From: Sphingomonas albertensis
GTDB lineage: Bacteria; Pseudomonadota; Alphaproteobacteria; Sphingomonadales; Sphingomonadaceae
Assembly (NCBI RefSeq): GCF_014358075.1
Contig: NZ_JACONT010000027.1
Location: 1 to 50,436, forward strand
Direction: 5' to 3'
Length of the DNA: 50,436 bases
The position numbers and the translations under genes were made by a program. Positions 15,189 through 23,876 of the stretch are shown in pieces. How positions within the stretch are numbered: position 1 is the stretch's first letter; every line of letters starts with the position of its first letter. The notes beneath the pieces were generated by a model. It ran no database searches. It was not told the DNA's origin and was given only the letters and a program-made list of their open reading frames with translations.

Positions 15189-16276
15189 CGACGCTATTGT
15201 TCCTTCCCGCCGGCGAGACCGGATATCGCTGGATGCGCGTCGTGGACGCGCGCGTGGTCGGCGAGGGGGAAGGCATTCCCGAAGCGATCGACGACGAGAC
15301 GATCGCGGTGGCGCCGGCCGATGCGGTGACGCTGCATTGGGCGGAATTGCCCTCGCGCTCGCCGGCGCAGGCGACCGCCGCCGCGCGGATACTGGCGGCC
15401 GAGGCGAGCGCATCGCCGCTCGTTGAACTCCATGTCGCGGTCGGGGACGAGGGCGCAAGCGACCGTCCGATCGGCGTCGTGGGGGCCGCGACGATGCGCG
15501 ACTGGTTGCGGATGCTCGCCGAGGCAGGCGTCGACCCGGTCGCCGTCATCCCCGCGCCGATGCTCCTGCCGCGACCCGAAGAGGGGTATGCGCGGGCCGA
15601 GCTTGCCGGCAGCGGCGTGGTGCGCGGTACGTCCAGCGGGTTTGCGGACGAGGCGCGGCTGACCGAGCTCGTGACCGGCGGTAGCGCGCCGGCGACGATC
15701 GACCGCGACACGTTGGAGGCGGCGATTGTTGCCGCCGCCGCATCGCCCACGCTCGACCTCCGCCAGGGCCCGTTCGCGCGGCGCCGCCGGTTCGCGATCG
15801 ACTGGCGGCTGATCCGCCGGCTAGCATTGTTGTCGCTGACGATCCTCGCGGTGACGCTCGCCATCTCGCTCGTCCGCATCGCCAAATACAGTTTTGGCGC
15901 GGATGCGCTGGAGGCGGAGGCGAACACGGTGGCGGTCGCCGGATTGCCGCGTGGCGAGACGGTGGTCGACGCCGCCCGCCAGCTCGACGAACGCCTGTCG
16001 CGCGTGCGCGGGCCGGGGCTCGGATTCACCAATACTACCGCGGCGGCGTTCGCGGCGGTACGCGCCACGCCCGGCACCGAAGTTACCGGGCTCGATTTCC
16101 AGGCGAACGGCGATCTGCGACTGTCGGTAGCGGTCGAGCGCGAGGCGTTGGCCACCGATCTCAAGCGCGCGCTGGAGGCGGCAGGCTTCACCGTTCGCGC
16201 GGGCGTGTTCCAGGCCGCTGCCGGGCGCGTGACGGGTGAACTTACGATCAGTCCAGCATCGGGGAGCGGACGATGA
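15185..16276 (+). CDS. gspL: Type II secretion protein GspL
   Basis: This 363-residue inner-membrane protein recruits GspE. It has a cytoplasmic actin-like domain (about 1-200), a membrane segment near 220-240 (LALLSLTILAVTLAISLV), and a periplasmic ferredoxin-like domain at the C-terminus that pairs with GspM. The sequence is divergent from enterobacterial GspL; position between gspK and gspM and topology support the call. It overlaps gspK and gspM by 4 bases each. Confidence 0.88.
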   Translation: MTTLLFLPAGETGYRWMRVVDARVVGEGEGIPEAIDDETIAVAPADAVTLHWAELPSRSPAQATAAARILAAEASASPLVELHVAVGDEGASDRPIGVVGAATMRDWLRMLAEAGVDPVAVIPAPMLLPRPEEGYARAELAGSGVVRGTSSGFADEARLTELVTGGSAPATIDRDTLEAAIVAAAASPTLDLRQGPFARRRRFAIDWRLIRRLALLSLTILAVTLAISLVRIAKYSFGADALEAEANTVAVAGLPRGETVVDAARQLDERLSRVRGPGLGFTNTTAAAFAAVRATPGTEVTGLDFQANGDLRLSVAVEREALATDLKRALEAAGFTVRAGVFQAAAGRVTGELTISPASGSGR

Positions 16277-16749
16277 CCGGCCTGAAGACGTGGTTCGAGG
16301 GGCGTTCGCTAAGGGAGCGGCGCCTGCTGCTCGTGATGGCCGCGCTCGCGGTGCTCACGTTGCTGTGGGCGGTGATCATCCGTCCGGTCGGCGATGGCCT
16401 GTCGAGCGCGCGCGAACGCCACGCCGCCGCTGTGACGCGGCTCGGCGAGACTCGCGCGCAGGTTGCCACGTTGCGCGATATCCAGCGGACGCGCGCGACG
16501 CCGCTGACGGGGGCACTTGCCGACGTGGTGCGTGCCGAGGCTGACCAGGCCGGTTTCGCGCTCGCGTCGCTCGATCAGGATGGTGCGGACCGCGTCCGTG
16601 TCGGTATCCAGTCGGCGCGACCCGCTGCGCTGACCGCCTGGCTCGCGCGGCTCGAACGGCTCGGCATCCTCGTCGATTCGGTGGCGATGACCGACAAGGG
16701 TGACAAGACCGTCGGCGTCGCACTCACGTTCAGGGCGCGTGCGGCATGA
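16273..16749 (+). CDS. gspM: Type II secretion protein GspM
   Basis: This 158-residue bitopic protein has the GspM pattern: a short cytoplasmic segment with the LRERRLLLVMAALAVLTLLWAVIIRPV start, a single membrane helix at about 18-38, a coiled-coil stretch and a ferredoxin-like periplasmic domain. It stabilises GspL in the inner-membrane platform. Starts and stops overlap those of gspL and gspN as ATGA. Confidence 0.9.
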   Translation: MTGLKTWFEGRSLRERRLLLVMAALAVLTLLWAVIIRPVGDGLSSARERHAAAVTRLGETRAQVATLRDIQRTRATPLTGALADVVRAEADQAGFALASLDQDGADRVRVGIQSARPAALTAWLARLERLGILVDSVAMTDKGDKTVGVALTFRARAA

Positions 16750-17471
16750 GGCGGATTCGACTGCGGACCGGACCCGCGGCGCTGTTCGGCAGCATGCTGC
16801 TGATCGCGCTGATCGTCTTCTTGCCGATGCGCGCGGTACTCGGCTGGGTCGGTGTCGGCGACGAGGGCCTGGTTGCACGGCGCGTGTCGGGTACGATCTG
16901 GGGCGCGACCCTGACCGACGCACGGTTCGGCGATCTCGCGCTCGGTAACCTGCACGCACGGCTGTCGCCCCTGCCGCTGCTGGTCGGTCGCGCGACGATC
17001 GTTTTCGCCGGTCCCGAATCGGTATTCGCCAAACCTCTCACAGGCTCGGCGAGCGTCAGTCGCCACGGCTTCGGCGTCGACCACATGACCGCCACCGCCG
17101 CGACCGGTAGGTTGTTCGCACCGGTGCCCGTCTCTGCGCTCGATCTCGACGACGTGTCGGTCCGCTTCCGCGACGGCCAGTGCGAAGCCGCCGAGGGCCG
17201 CGTCCGCGCGACACTGGCGGGCGACGTCAGCGGGATCGCTTTGCCGCAGTCGGTGAGCGGCACCGCGCGCTGCGACGGCACTGCTTTGCTGCTGCCGCTC
17301 GCGAGCCAGTCCGGCACCGAAAGCATCGCGCTCACGATCGAAGGGGCAGGGACCTACCGCGCCGAACTTTCCCTGCGCCCGTCCGATCCGCTGGCCGTCC
17401 AGAAGCTCGAACAGGCCGGCTTCGTAAACGGCCCGAACGGTTACCGTCTCGCCATCGAGGGACGATTTTAA
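16746..17471 (+). CDS. gspN: Type II secretion protein GspN
   Basis: This 241-residue protein has an N-terminal membrane anchor (about 12-32) and a beta-rich periplasmic domain as in GspN, an accessory T2SS component absent from many systems. It ends the gsp operon. No strong terminator follows; a tRNA gene promoter begins 22 bases after the stop. The prepilin peptidase GspO is not found here and must be encoded elsewhere. Confidence 0.88.
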   Translation: MRRIRLRTGPAALFGSMLLIALIVFLPMRAVLGWVGVGDEGLVARRVSGTIWGATLTDARFGDLALGNLHARLSPLPLLVGRATIVFAGPESVFAKPLTGSASVSRHGFGVDHMTATAATGRLFAPVPVSALDLDDVSVRFRDGQCEAAEGRVRATLAGDVSGIALPQSVSGTARCDGTALLLPLASQSGTESIALTIEGAGTYRAELSLRPSDPLAVQKLEQAGFVNGPNGYRLAIEGRF

Positions 17472-17492
17472 GGCGTTTGTGCAAGTCGGCGG

Positions 17493-17521
17493 TTGACGGG
17501 GACCGACGACCCCCGCTAGGG
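17493..17521 (+). promoter_or_regulatory. Predicted tRNA-His promoter
   Basis: A -35-like TTGACG (17493-17498) is followed 17 bases later by CTAGGG (17516-17521). The -10 is weak, but the arrangement resembles the better promoter of the tRNA-Met gene in this window. Confidence 0.45.
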
Positions 17522-17534
17522 GCGACGCCTTCGC

Positions 17535-17612
17535 GGCGATCGTAGTTCAATTGGTTAGAGCGTCGGCTTGTGATGCCGGATGTTGCGGGTTCAAGTCCCG
17601 TCGGTCGCCCCA
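17535..17612 (+). tRNA. tRNA-His (anticodon GTG)
   Basis: The cloverleaf is complete: acceptor GCGATCG pairs with CGGTCGC (one G-T pair), the D arm carries GTTC...GAGC, the anticodon loop is CTTGTGAT, and the T loop is GTTCAAGTC. The extra 5' G at 17535 opposite C73 is the mark of tRNA-His. The 3' CCA (17610-17612) is encoded. Confidence 0.96.
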
Positions 17613-17725
17613 TTATCTCAGTATTTTCGACGAGCCCCCGCACCGCGGGCGCTTTGGGCTGGTCAAACGCCCCAGAAAATAATATTTCGCCTCCCGGTAA
17701 TTTTATTCCTCCTCAGGAGCCGGCG

Positions 17726-18775
17726 ATGACAGCGGTTTGGGACCTTCCCGATTTCGACGACCACGAGGGCGTTCATGCCTTCACCGATCCCGAATCGGGC
17801 CTGCGCGCGGTAATTGCGCTGCACTCCACCAAGCTCGGGCCGGCAGCTGGCGGCACGCGCTTCTGGCATTATGCCGATAACGGTCGCGCGGTGACCGACG
17901 CGCTGCGCCTTTCGCGCGGCATGAGCTTCAAGAACGCGATGGCCGGGCTCGAGCTCGGCGGCGGCAAGGGCGTGGTCCTCGCGGCCAAGCCCGGCGATGT
18001 CATCACGACGGCGCAGCTCGAGGCGTTCGGCCGCGCAGTCGATTCGCTCGGCGGTCGTTACGTGACGGCGGAAGACGTCGGCATGTCCGAAGAGCGGATG
18101 AAGGTGATCGCCACCCAGACCCGCTACGTCTCGGGCCTGCCTGTCGCGAGCGGCGCTGCCGGCGGCGATCCCGGGCCCTACACCGCGCTCGGCATCTATC
18201 TCGGCGTGAAGGCGGCGGCGCAGCGTGGCCTCGGCGCGACCGACATGAAGGGCGTGCGCGTTGCGATCCAGGGCGTCGGCTCGGTCGGCGGCGGGCTTGC
18301 CCGGTTGCTGGCGAAGGACGGCGCCGTGTTGACGCTGGCCGACGTCGACGAAGGCCGTGCGCAGAAGCTGGCCGGTGAGCTCGGTGCGACCGCAGTTGCG
18401 GCCGAGGCGATCCTGACGACCGAGGCGGATATCTTCAGCCCGAACGCGCTCGGTGCGATCCTGACCGAGATGTCGATCGCGGCGTTGAAGGCGAAGGTCG
18501 TTGCGGGCGGCGCGAACAACCAGCTGAGCGTGCGCGAAGACGGCGCGCGCCTGCATGCTCGCGGTATCCTGTACGCGCCGGATTATGTGATCAACGCGGG
18601 CGGGATCATCAACGTCGGGCTCGAATATCTTGGTCATGGTGACGAAGCCGAAGTGAAGGCACGGATCGCCCGTATCCCCGAGCGCCTGACCCAGGTCTGG
18701 GACGAAAGCGACCGCTCGGGCGAGCCGTCGTCGGACGTCGCGGACTCGATCGCAAAGCGCCTGATCGGCCGCTGA
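17726..18775 (+). CDS. Leu/Phe/Val (branched-chain amino acid) dehydrogenase
   Basis: This 349-residue enzyme of the Glu/Leu/Phe/Val dehydrogenase family reversibly deaminates a branched-chain or aromatic amino acid to its 2-oxo acid with NAD. The catalytic motif LGGGKGVV (Lys81), a second conserved Lys in SFKNA (Lys69) and a Rossmann motif, IQGVGSVGGGLA, are visible. Its length fits leucine dehydrogenase. The ATG at 17726 has an AGGAG site 8 bases before it. It stands alone between tRNA-His and a palindromic repeat. Preference between Leu, Val and Phe cannot be told from sequence by eye. Confidence 0.93.
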   Translation: MTAVWDLPDFDDHEGVHAFTDPESGLRAVIALHSTKLGPAAGGTRFWHYADNGRAVTDALRLSRGMSFKNAMAGLELGGGKGVVLAAKPGDVITTAQLEAFGRAVDSLGGRYVTAEDVGMSEERMKVIATQTRYVSGLPVASGAAGGDPGPYTALGIYLGVKAAAQRGLGATDMKGVRVAIQGVGSVGGGLARLLAKDGAVLTLADVDEGRAQKLAGELGATAVAAEAILTTEADIFSPNALGAILTEMSIAALKAKVVAGGANNQLSVREDGARLHARGILYAPDYVINAGGIINVGLEYLGHGDEAEVKARIARIPERLTQVWDESDRSGEPSSDVADSIAKRLIGR

Positions 18776-18778
18776 TAC

Positions 18779-18911
18779 CCTTCTCCCCTCAGGGGAGAAG
18801 GTGGCGCTTAGCGCCGGATGAGGGGTGGTTGGGGTGAACGCCTGAGCCTCACACCCCTCGCCCTCCCACCGCAAGCGCGGCGGGCCCCTCCCTCTCCCCA
18901 AGGGGAGAGGG
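18779..18911. repeat. Family-E palindromic element
   Basis: A short perfect hairpin (CTTCTCCCCT with AGGGGAGAAG) and a second one on the right (CCCTCTCCCC with GGGGAGAGGG) flank a spacer in which the arms (ATGAGGGGTG near 18819; CACCCCTCGCC near 18851) are inverted copies. It fills most of the gap between the dehydrogenase and ccmC and may serve as the terminator of the former. Confidence 0.8.
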
Positions 18912-18960
18912 CTTAACTCTCGCGTGACGTCAGCGAATTAAGCCAATAAGGCTACATCCA

Positions 18961-19686
18961 GTGGCCACCCTACACGCCTTCGCAAAACCCGCGCGCTTCC
19001 TGAAGATCGCCAAGCCGTTGACGCCGTTGCTTTTCTGGCTCGGCGTCGCGTTCATCGCGCTCGGCTGCTGGGCAGGCCTGACCCAGACCCCGCCCGATTA
19101 CCTTCAGGGCGAGACGGTCCGCATCCTCTACATCCACGTCCCCGCCGCCTGGCTGGGCATGGGCGGGTGGAGCGGGATCGCGATCTCCAGCATCATGTTC
19201 CTCGTCTGGCGCCACCCGCTCGCCAGCGTCGCGGCGCGCGCGATTGCGCTGCCCGGCGCAGTGTTCGCCGCGCTTTGCCTTATGACCGGCTCGATCTGGG
19301 GCCGGCCGACCTGGGGAACGTGGTGGCAATGGGATGGCCGGCTGACCTCGATGCTGCTGCTGTTCTTCGTCTATCTCGGCTACATGGCGCTGGCGAAGGC
19401 CGATGCGGATCGGGGCGGCGACGGGCGGGTGCCGGCGCTGTACGGGATCGCTGGATCGGTGCTGCTGCCGATCATCCGCTATTCGGTGGTGTGGTGGAAC
19501 ACGCTGCATCAGGGGCCGAGCATCGGGCTGACCAAGTCGACCATCGACGGCTCGATCCTGTGGCCGCTGCCGATCATGCTGGCCGGCTTCACCTTCGTGT
19601 TCGCGGGGATCGTGCTGATGCGGATGCGGACGATGCTCGCCGTTGCGAAGACCGAAGCCCGCATGCGCAGGAGGGCCAGAGCATGA
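18961..19686 (+). CDS. ccmC: Heme exporter membrane protein CcmC
   Basis: This 241-residue protein has six membrane segments and the tryptophan-rich heme-handling motif WGRPTWGTWWQWDGRLT near residue 120, with His residues in flanking periplasmic loops. CcmC loads heme onto the chaperone CcmE in System I cytochrome c maturation. The start is a GTG at 18961. No ccmA or ccmB gene lies upstream, so these must be elsewhere. It overlaps ccmD by 4 bases. Confidence 0.95.
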   Translation: MATLHAFAKPARFLKIAKPLTPLLFWLGVAFIALGCWAGLTQTPPDYLQGETVRILYIHVPAAWLGMGGWSGIAISSIMFLVWRHPLASVAARAIALPGAVFAALCLMTGSIWGRPTWGTWWQWDGRLTSMLLLFFVYLGYMALAKADADRGGDGRVPALYGIAGSVLLPIIRYSVVWWNTLHQGPSIGLTKSTIDGSILWPLPIMLAGFTFVFAGIVLMRMRTMLAVAKTEARMRRRARA

Positions 19687-19811
19687 ACCCCTGGCCGTTC
19701 GTGACTGCCGCATATGTCGTGACGCTCGGCGGCGGTGCGATCCTCGCGCTGCTGAGCTATTTCGCGATGCGGAAGGCCGAGAAGCCTGTCGTGAGCGAAG
19801 ACGAGCGATGA
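19683..19811 (+). CDS. ccmD: Heme exporter protein CcmD
   Basis: This 42-residue protein has one membrane segment (PFVTAAYVVTLGGGAILALL) and a charged C-terminus, which fits CcmD, the small subunit that helps release holo-CcmE from CcmC. Position between ccmC and ccmE, with 4-base overlaps on both sides, supports the call. Confidence 0.88.
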   Translation: MNPWPFVTAAYVVTLGGGAILALLSYFAMRKAEKPVVSEDER

Positions 19812-20254
19812 AGGCCAAGCATCAACGCCTCACGCTTGCTTTGCTCGCAGTCGGCGCCGTCATCGTTGCAGGCCTGCTGGCGTTGTCGGCCCTCAAGGAC
19901 CAAGCCGCGTTTTTCTACGCGCCCTCCGACGTGCGCCGAGACGGACTGCCGCTCGGTCGCGCGGTTCGGCTCGGCGGGATGGTCGAGGGCGGCTCGGTGA
20001 AGCGCGCTGCGGACGGCATCACCGTCCACTTCGTCGTCACCGACGGGCAGGCAACCACGCCGGTCGTGTTCGCCGGCATCGTCCCAGACCTGTTCCGCGA
20101 GAAATCAGGGGTCGTTGCCGAAGGCCAGTTTCAGCCGAACGGCAGCTTCGTCGCGTCAAACCTGCTCGCCAAGCATGACGAGAAATACATGCCGCCGGAA
20201 ATGGCCGGCAAGATGCACGAAACCAAGACGCTCGAACCGGACGCCAAGCAGTGA
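19808..20254 (+). CDS. ccmE: Periplasmic heme chaperone CcmE
   Basis: This 148-residue protein has an N-terminal membrane anchor (about 8-28) and a periplasmic OB-fold. The covalent heme ligand His123 sits in LAKHDEKYMP, with Tyr127 as the axial ligand. It takes heme from CcmC and passes it to CcmF/H. Its stop overlaps the ccmF GTG start. Confidence 0.95.
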   Translation: MKAKHQRLTLALLAVGAVIVAGLLALSALKDQAAFFYAPSDVRRDGLPLGRAVRLGGMVEGGSVKRAADGITVHFVVTDGQATTPVVFAGIVPDLFREKSGVVAEGQFQPNGSFVASNLLAKHDEKYMPPEMAGKMHETKTLEPDAKQ

Positions 20255-22164
20255 TCGCCGAAGCAGGCCTCGCCGCGCTTTGGTTCGCGGGCGCGCTGGC
20301 GGCCTTGCAGCTGGTCATGGCGGCGATCGGCATCGCGCGCAATCGTGATGACGTGGCTGCGGCCGTGCGACCTGTGGCGATCGTACAGGGGCTGCTTGCG
20401 CTGCTAGCGATGGCGCTCCTGATCGAGCTGTTCCTCGAGTCCGACATGTCGGTGAAGCTGGTCGTCGAGAACAGCCATTCCGCCAAGCCGTGGCTCTACA
20501 AGGTTGCTGGCGCATGGGGGAATCACGAAGGCTCGATGCTGCTCTGGGTGACGATCCTGGGGCTGGCCGGCGGGGCGGTGGCGGTCTTCGAGCGCTCGCT
20601 TCCCGAACGCACGCTGACTGCGACGCTCGGCGCACAGGCGACGATCGCGCTCGGCTTCTACGCGTTCCTGCTGTTCTCCTCGAACCCGTTCGCGCGGCTC
20701 AACCCGGCGGCCCCTGATGGCCTCGGGCTCAACCCGCTGTTGCAGGACCCCGGCTTGGCGTTCCATCCGCCGACGCTCTATACGGGGTATGTCGGCCTCT
20801 CGGTCGCCTTTTCGTTTGCCGTCGGTGCGCTTGTCACGCGCGACGTGGGGTCCGCGTTCGCCAAGGCGATGCGGCCATGGGTGCTGATCGCCTGGATATT
20901 CCTGACGCTCGGCATCACCGCGGGCAGTTACTGGGCGTATTACGAGCTCGGCTGGGGCGGCTGGTGGTTTTGGGACCCGGTCGAGAACGCGTCACTGATG
21001 CCGTGGCTCGCGGCGACCGCTTTGCTCCACTCAGTTACCGTTCTTGCGACGCGAGACGGTTTGCGCGCGTGGACGATCATGCTGGCGGTGGTCGCGTTCT
21101 CGATGTCGATGATCGGCACGTTCCTGGTCCGCTCAGGCATCCTGACGAGCGTCCATGCGTTCGCGGTCGACCCGGAGCGTGGCGCGTTCATTCTGGCGTT
21201 GCTCGCGATCTATATCGGCGGGGCGCTAGCGCTGTTCGCCGCGCGGATCGGCACCGTTCGCGCAGGTACGACGTTCGATCCGGTCAGTCGTGAAGGCGGG
21301 CTGGTCGCCAACAACCTGCTCCTTTCGGTAATCCTCGGCATCGTCCTGATCGGCACGCTTTACCCGATCGTCGCGGCGAGCTTCGACGTCCAGCTTTCGG
21401 TCGGCCCACCGTTCTTCAACAAGGCCGCGGGACCGATCGCCCTGCTGCTGGTCGCGGTGATGGCGGTCGGGCCATTGCTGCGCTGGCGGCGTGACGACGC
21501 AAAGGCGGTGCTCGGCCGTGTGATGCTGCCGATTGGCGCAACGGTAGCGGCCGCGCTTGCGCTGTTGTTCGTGTGGCCGGGTTGGCTCCCCTGGGCCGGG
21601 CTGTCGCTCGCAGCCGGTCTCGCTGTCGCTAGCGTCGCACCCTTGTGGAAGCGCAATCTCAAGCGCACACCGCTGTTCACCTACGGCATGGTCATCGCGC
21701 ATCTCGGCATCGCGGTCAGCCTCGCCGGGATGGCATCGGACAGCGCCTTTACACAGGAAACCCTGGTCGCGGTACGCACAGGCGAGCCGGCGCGGGTCGG
21801 CCCGTACACCGTGACGCTCGACGGCATATCGCCGGTGATCGGCGAGAATTGGTCAGCATTGGAAGCGCGACTGACCGCAACCCGAGGCGGCAGCAAGCGC
21901 ATCCTGCGCCCGCAACTCCGCTTCTTCGCGAACCCGCCGACTAGCACCAACGAGTCCGCCATCCTGACCGTGCTCGACGGCCAACTCTACACCGTGCTCG
22001 GGCAACCGGACGGGCAGGGGCGGTGGCAGCTTCGGCTCTGGTGGAAGCCGTTCGTGACGCTGATCTGGTTCGGCGGCGTCCTGATCGCGCTTGGCGGGAT
22101 GCTGTCGCTGATCGGCCGGGTGCGGCGTGAGCGGCGGACGGCGATACGGAATTCTTGGGCATGA
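20251..22164 (+). CDS. ccmF: Cytochrome c heme lyase subunit CcmF
   Basis: This 637-residue protein has about 14-15 membrane segments. The heme-handling WWD motif is seen in GWGGWWFWDPVENASLMPW near residues 230-250, and conserved His residues lie in the flanking segments. It forms the heme ligation complex with CcmH and CcmI, and attaches heme to CXXCH sites. The start is a GTG overlapping the ccmE stop. Confidence 0.96.
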   Translation: MIAEAGLAALWFAGALAALQLVMAAIGIARNRDDVAAAVRPVAIVQGLLALLAMALLIELFLESDMSVKLVVENSHSAKPWLYKVAGAWGNHEGSMLLWVTILGLAGGAVAVFERSLPERTLTATLGAQATIALGFYAFLLFSSNPFARLNPAAPDGLGLNPLLQDPGLAFHPPTLYTGYVGLSVAFSFAVGALVTRDVGSAFAKAMRPWVLIAWIFLTLGITAGSYWAYYELGWGGWWFWDPVENASLMPWLAATALLHSVTVLATRDGLRAWTIMLAVVAFSMSMIGTFLVRSGILTSVHAFAVDPERGAFILALLAIYIGGALALFAARIGTVRAGTTFDPVSREGGLVANNLLLSVILGIVLIGTLYPIVAASFDVQLSVGPPFFNKAAGPIALLLVAVMAVGPLLRWRRDDAKAVLGRVMLPIGATVAAALALLFVWPGWLPWAGLSLAAGLAVASVAPLWKRNLKRTPLFTYGMVIAHLGIAVSLAGMASDSAFTQETLVAVRTGEPARVGPYTVTLDGISPVIGENWSALEARLTATRGGSKRILRPQLRFFANPPTSTNESAILTVLDGQLYTVLGQPDGQGRWQLRLWWKPFVTLIWFGGVLIALGGMLSLIGRVRRERRTAIRNSWA

Positions 22165-22688
22165 AGCGTTTCGCACTCTGGGCACCGCTGGCGATCTTCG
22201 CGCTGCTGTTCGCGGTGGTGGCGAGTGGGCTGTTCCGGCCGGCCGAGAAGGTGGTGCGGTCGGCGATGGTCGGTAAGCCGGTGCCTGATTTTGCCCTGCC
22301 GGCAATGGTCCCCGGTAAGCCGGGCTTGAGCAGCGCATCGTTTCGACAGGGTAAGCCGCGGTTGCTCAACGTGTTCGCGAGCTGGTGCATTCCGTGCATC
22401 GCCGAGGCGCCGCAACTGATGCGGCTGAAGGCGATGGGCATACCGATCGACGCGATCGCGATCCGCGACACCGCGCCGGCGATTGCCGAGTTCCTCCGCC
22501 GTAACGGCGATCCTTACGAGCGGATCGGCAGCGACAAGGCGAGCCAGATGCAACTGGCGCTGGGCTCGTCAGGCGTGCCGGAAACGTTCGTGATCGATGG
22601 CCGCGGAATCGTCGTGAAGCAGATCATCGGCGACATTCGCCCGGAGAATGTCGCCGAGATCGCCCAGGCTGTGAAGGACGCGCGGTGA
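22161..22688 (+). CDS. ccmG: Thiol:disulfide interchange protein CcmG (DsbE)
   Basis: This 175-residue membrane-anchored thioredoxin has an N-terminal signal anchor (about 6-24) and the active site WCIPC (Cys76 and Cys79). It keeps apocytochrome c or CcmH thiols reduced. The middle cis-Pro region VPETFVIDGRG is also present. Its start overlaps the ccmF stop and its stop overlaps the ccmH start. Confidence 0.95.
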   Translation: MKRFALWAPLAIFALLFAVVASGLFRPAEKVVRSAMVGKPVPDFALPAMVPGKPGLSSASFRQGKPRLLNVFASWCIPCIAEAPQLMRLKAMGIPIDAIAIRDTAPAIAEFLRRNGDPYERIGSDKASQMQLALGSSGVPETFVIDGRGIVVKQIIGDIRPENVAEIAQAVKDAR

Positions 22689-23194
22689 GGTTCGCTCTCC
22701 TCCGTGATGCCGGGCTCGTTCCGGAACCCACCGTTGACCTTGATCATAGGCGGTTGAGTTTGCGGAACGGTGGATCCCGGAACAAGCCCGGGATGACGGG
22801 GGTGGTATTGGCTATGCTGTTACCCACGCCAGCCCTTACCCAACCCGTTACGCCGCCCGCGCACTACGCAAACGTGCAGCTCGCCGACCCCGCGAAGGAA
22901 GCTTCCGCGCGCGCACTCATGGAGACGCTGCGGTGCCTTGTCTGCCAAGGCCAGTCGATCGCCGACAGCGATGCCGACATGGCCGCCGACATGCGTGCAC
23001 TGGTCCGCGAACGGATCGAACGTGGTGAAAAGCCTGCGTCGATCCGCGACTGGCTGATCGCGCGCTATGGCGACTATGTGACCTATGATCCGCCGCTGTC
23101 GGGGCTGACCTGGCCGCTGTGGCTCGCGCCGATCCTGCTGCTCGGCGTCGGCGGCTGGATCGCGCGGTCGAGTTTCCGGCGGAGGACGCGCTGA
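22685..23194 (+). CDS. ccmH: Cytochrome c maturation protein CcmH with a repeat-interrupted signal region
   Basis: This protein (169 residues from the GTG at 22685) has the redox motif LRCLVCQ (Cys84, Cys87) and a C-terminal membrane anchor (about 140-160), so it is the short CcmH/CycL type that reduces apocytochrome c. Its beginning is odd: MRFALL is followed by about 32 residues encoded by a palindromic element (22702-22799), and then VVLAMLLPTPALTQP, which looks like the rest of a signal peptide. The two pieces joined would make a normal signal sequence. An ATG at 22793 gives MTGVVLAMLLPTPALTQ, a possible shorter start with a weak signal peptide. Confidence 0.93.
   Translation: MRFALLRDAGLVPEPTVDLDHRRLSLRNGGSRNKPGMTGVVLAMLLPTPALTQPVTPPAHYANVQLADPAKEASARALMETLRCLVCQGQSIADSDADMAADMRALVRERIERGEKPASIRDWLIARYGDYVTYDPPLSGLTWPLWLAPILLLGVGGWIARSSFRRRTR
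22702..22799. repeat. Family-D palindromic element inside ccmH
   Basis: Arms at 22702-22735 and 22766-22799 are imperfect inverted copies 34 bases long, each holding a smaller palindrome around CCCGGG/CCGG. The element reads through in the ccmH frame. The same core (CCGTCATCC) is at 23834-23870. Elements of this type are common between genes in alphaproteobacteria. Confidence 0.85.
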
Positions 23195-23835
23195 TGGGCT
23201 GGGTATGGCTTGCCGTGATCGGTGCAGGCGTGTTCGCGCTGCTCGCAGTGCTGAAGGTCGATCGGCTGTTGTGGACGATGGTCGCGTCGGCGTTGATGCT
23301 TGGCGCGGCTGGGTACGCGTTGCAGGGGCAGCCGGGGCTCGTTGGGCACCCCGTCACGACCGGTCTCGCAGCGACGCCCGACGATGGCGCGATGCTAGAA
23401 CTGCGCGACCAGATGCTGGAGCGGTACACCGGAGCGGCAGCGTATCTGGTGGCGGCGGATGCGATGACGCGGATCGGCGATCGCCGCGCGGCGGTGCAGG
23501 TGTTGCTAGGCGGGATCCGGATCGCGCCGAAGAGCGTGGTGTTATGGACCGGACTCGCTAACGCACTGTCCGCGCACGATGCGAACCAGGTTTCCCCGCC
23601 GGCGCTGTTCGCGTTTCAACAGGCGACCCGACTAGCCCCGAAGCATCCGGCGCCGCCGTTCTTTCTGGGGCTGGCGTATGTCCGAGCAGGGGAGTTTGCG
23701 AAGGCTCAGCCATATTGGGCGAAGGCTTTGGCGCTAACCCCATCGGATATCTCGTATCGCGGTGAGATAGCAGTTCGGTTGGCGTTGCTCGACCGGTTGC
23801 TTGCTGCTCAGGACACTAAAACGCCGCGCCAATAA
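23194..23835 (+). CDS. ccmI: Cytochrome c biogenesis TPR protein CcmI-like
   Basis: This 213-residue protein has two N-terminal membrane segments (about 3-20 and 28-46) and then tetratricopeptide-like helices (AAVQVLLGGIRIAPKSVVLW, FLGLAYVRAGEFAKAQPYW). CcmI delivers apocytochrome c to the CcmF/H complex. It ends the ccm operon and overlaps ccmH by 1 base. It is shorter than enterobacterial or rhodobacterial CcmI. Confidence 0.85.
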   Translation: MGWVWLAVIGAGVFALLAVLKVDRLLWTMVASALMLGAAGYALQGQPGLVGHPVTTGLAATPDDGAMLELRDQMLERYTGAAAYLVAADAMTRIGDRRAAVQVLLGGIRIAPKSVVLWTGLANALSAHDANQVSPPALFAFQQATRLAPKHPAPPFFLGLAYVRAGEFAKAQPYWAKALALTPSDISYRGEIAVRLALLDRLLAAQDTKTPRQ

Positions 23836-23870
23836 TCCCGTCATCCTGACTTGCGTCGGGATGACGGGAT
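23835..23870. terminator. Palindrome between convergent ccmI and DUF3072-type genes
   Basis: A 12-bp perfect stem (23835-23846 with 23859-23870) and a 12-base loop lie between two convergent genes, 6 bases before the stop of the minus-strand gene. It carries the family-D repeat core. It can act as a bidirectional terminator, though there is no long T-run. Confidence 0.6.
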
Positions 23871-23876
23871 GAAGGC

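Noticed and set aside
17570..17725. Longer N-terminus for the Leu/Phe/Val dehydrogenase beginning in the tRNA-His gene
   Set aside because: The extra residues would be translated from tRNA sequence. The ATG at 17726 has a good ribosome binding site and the family start.
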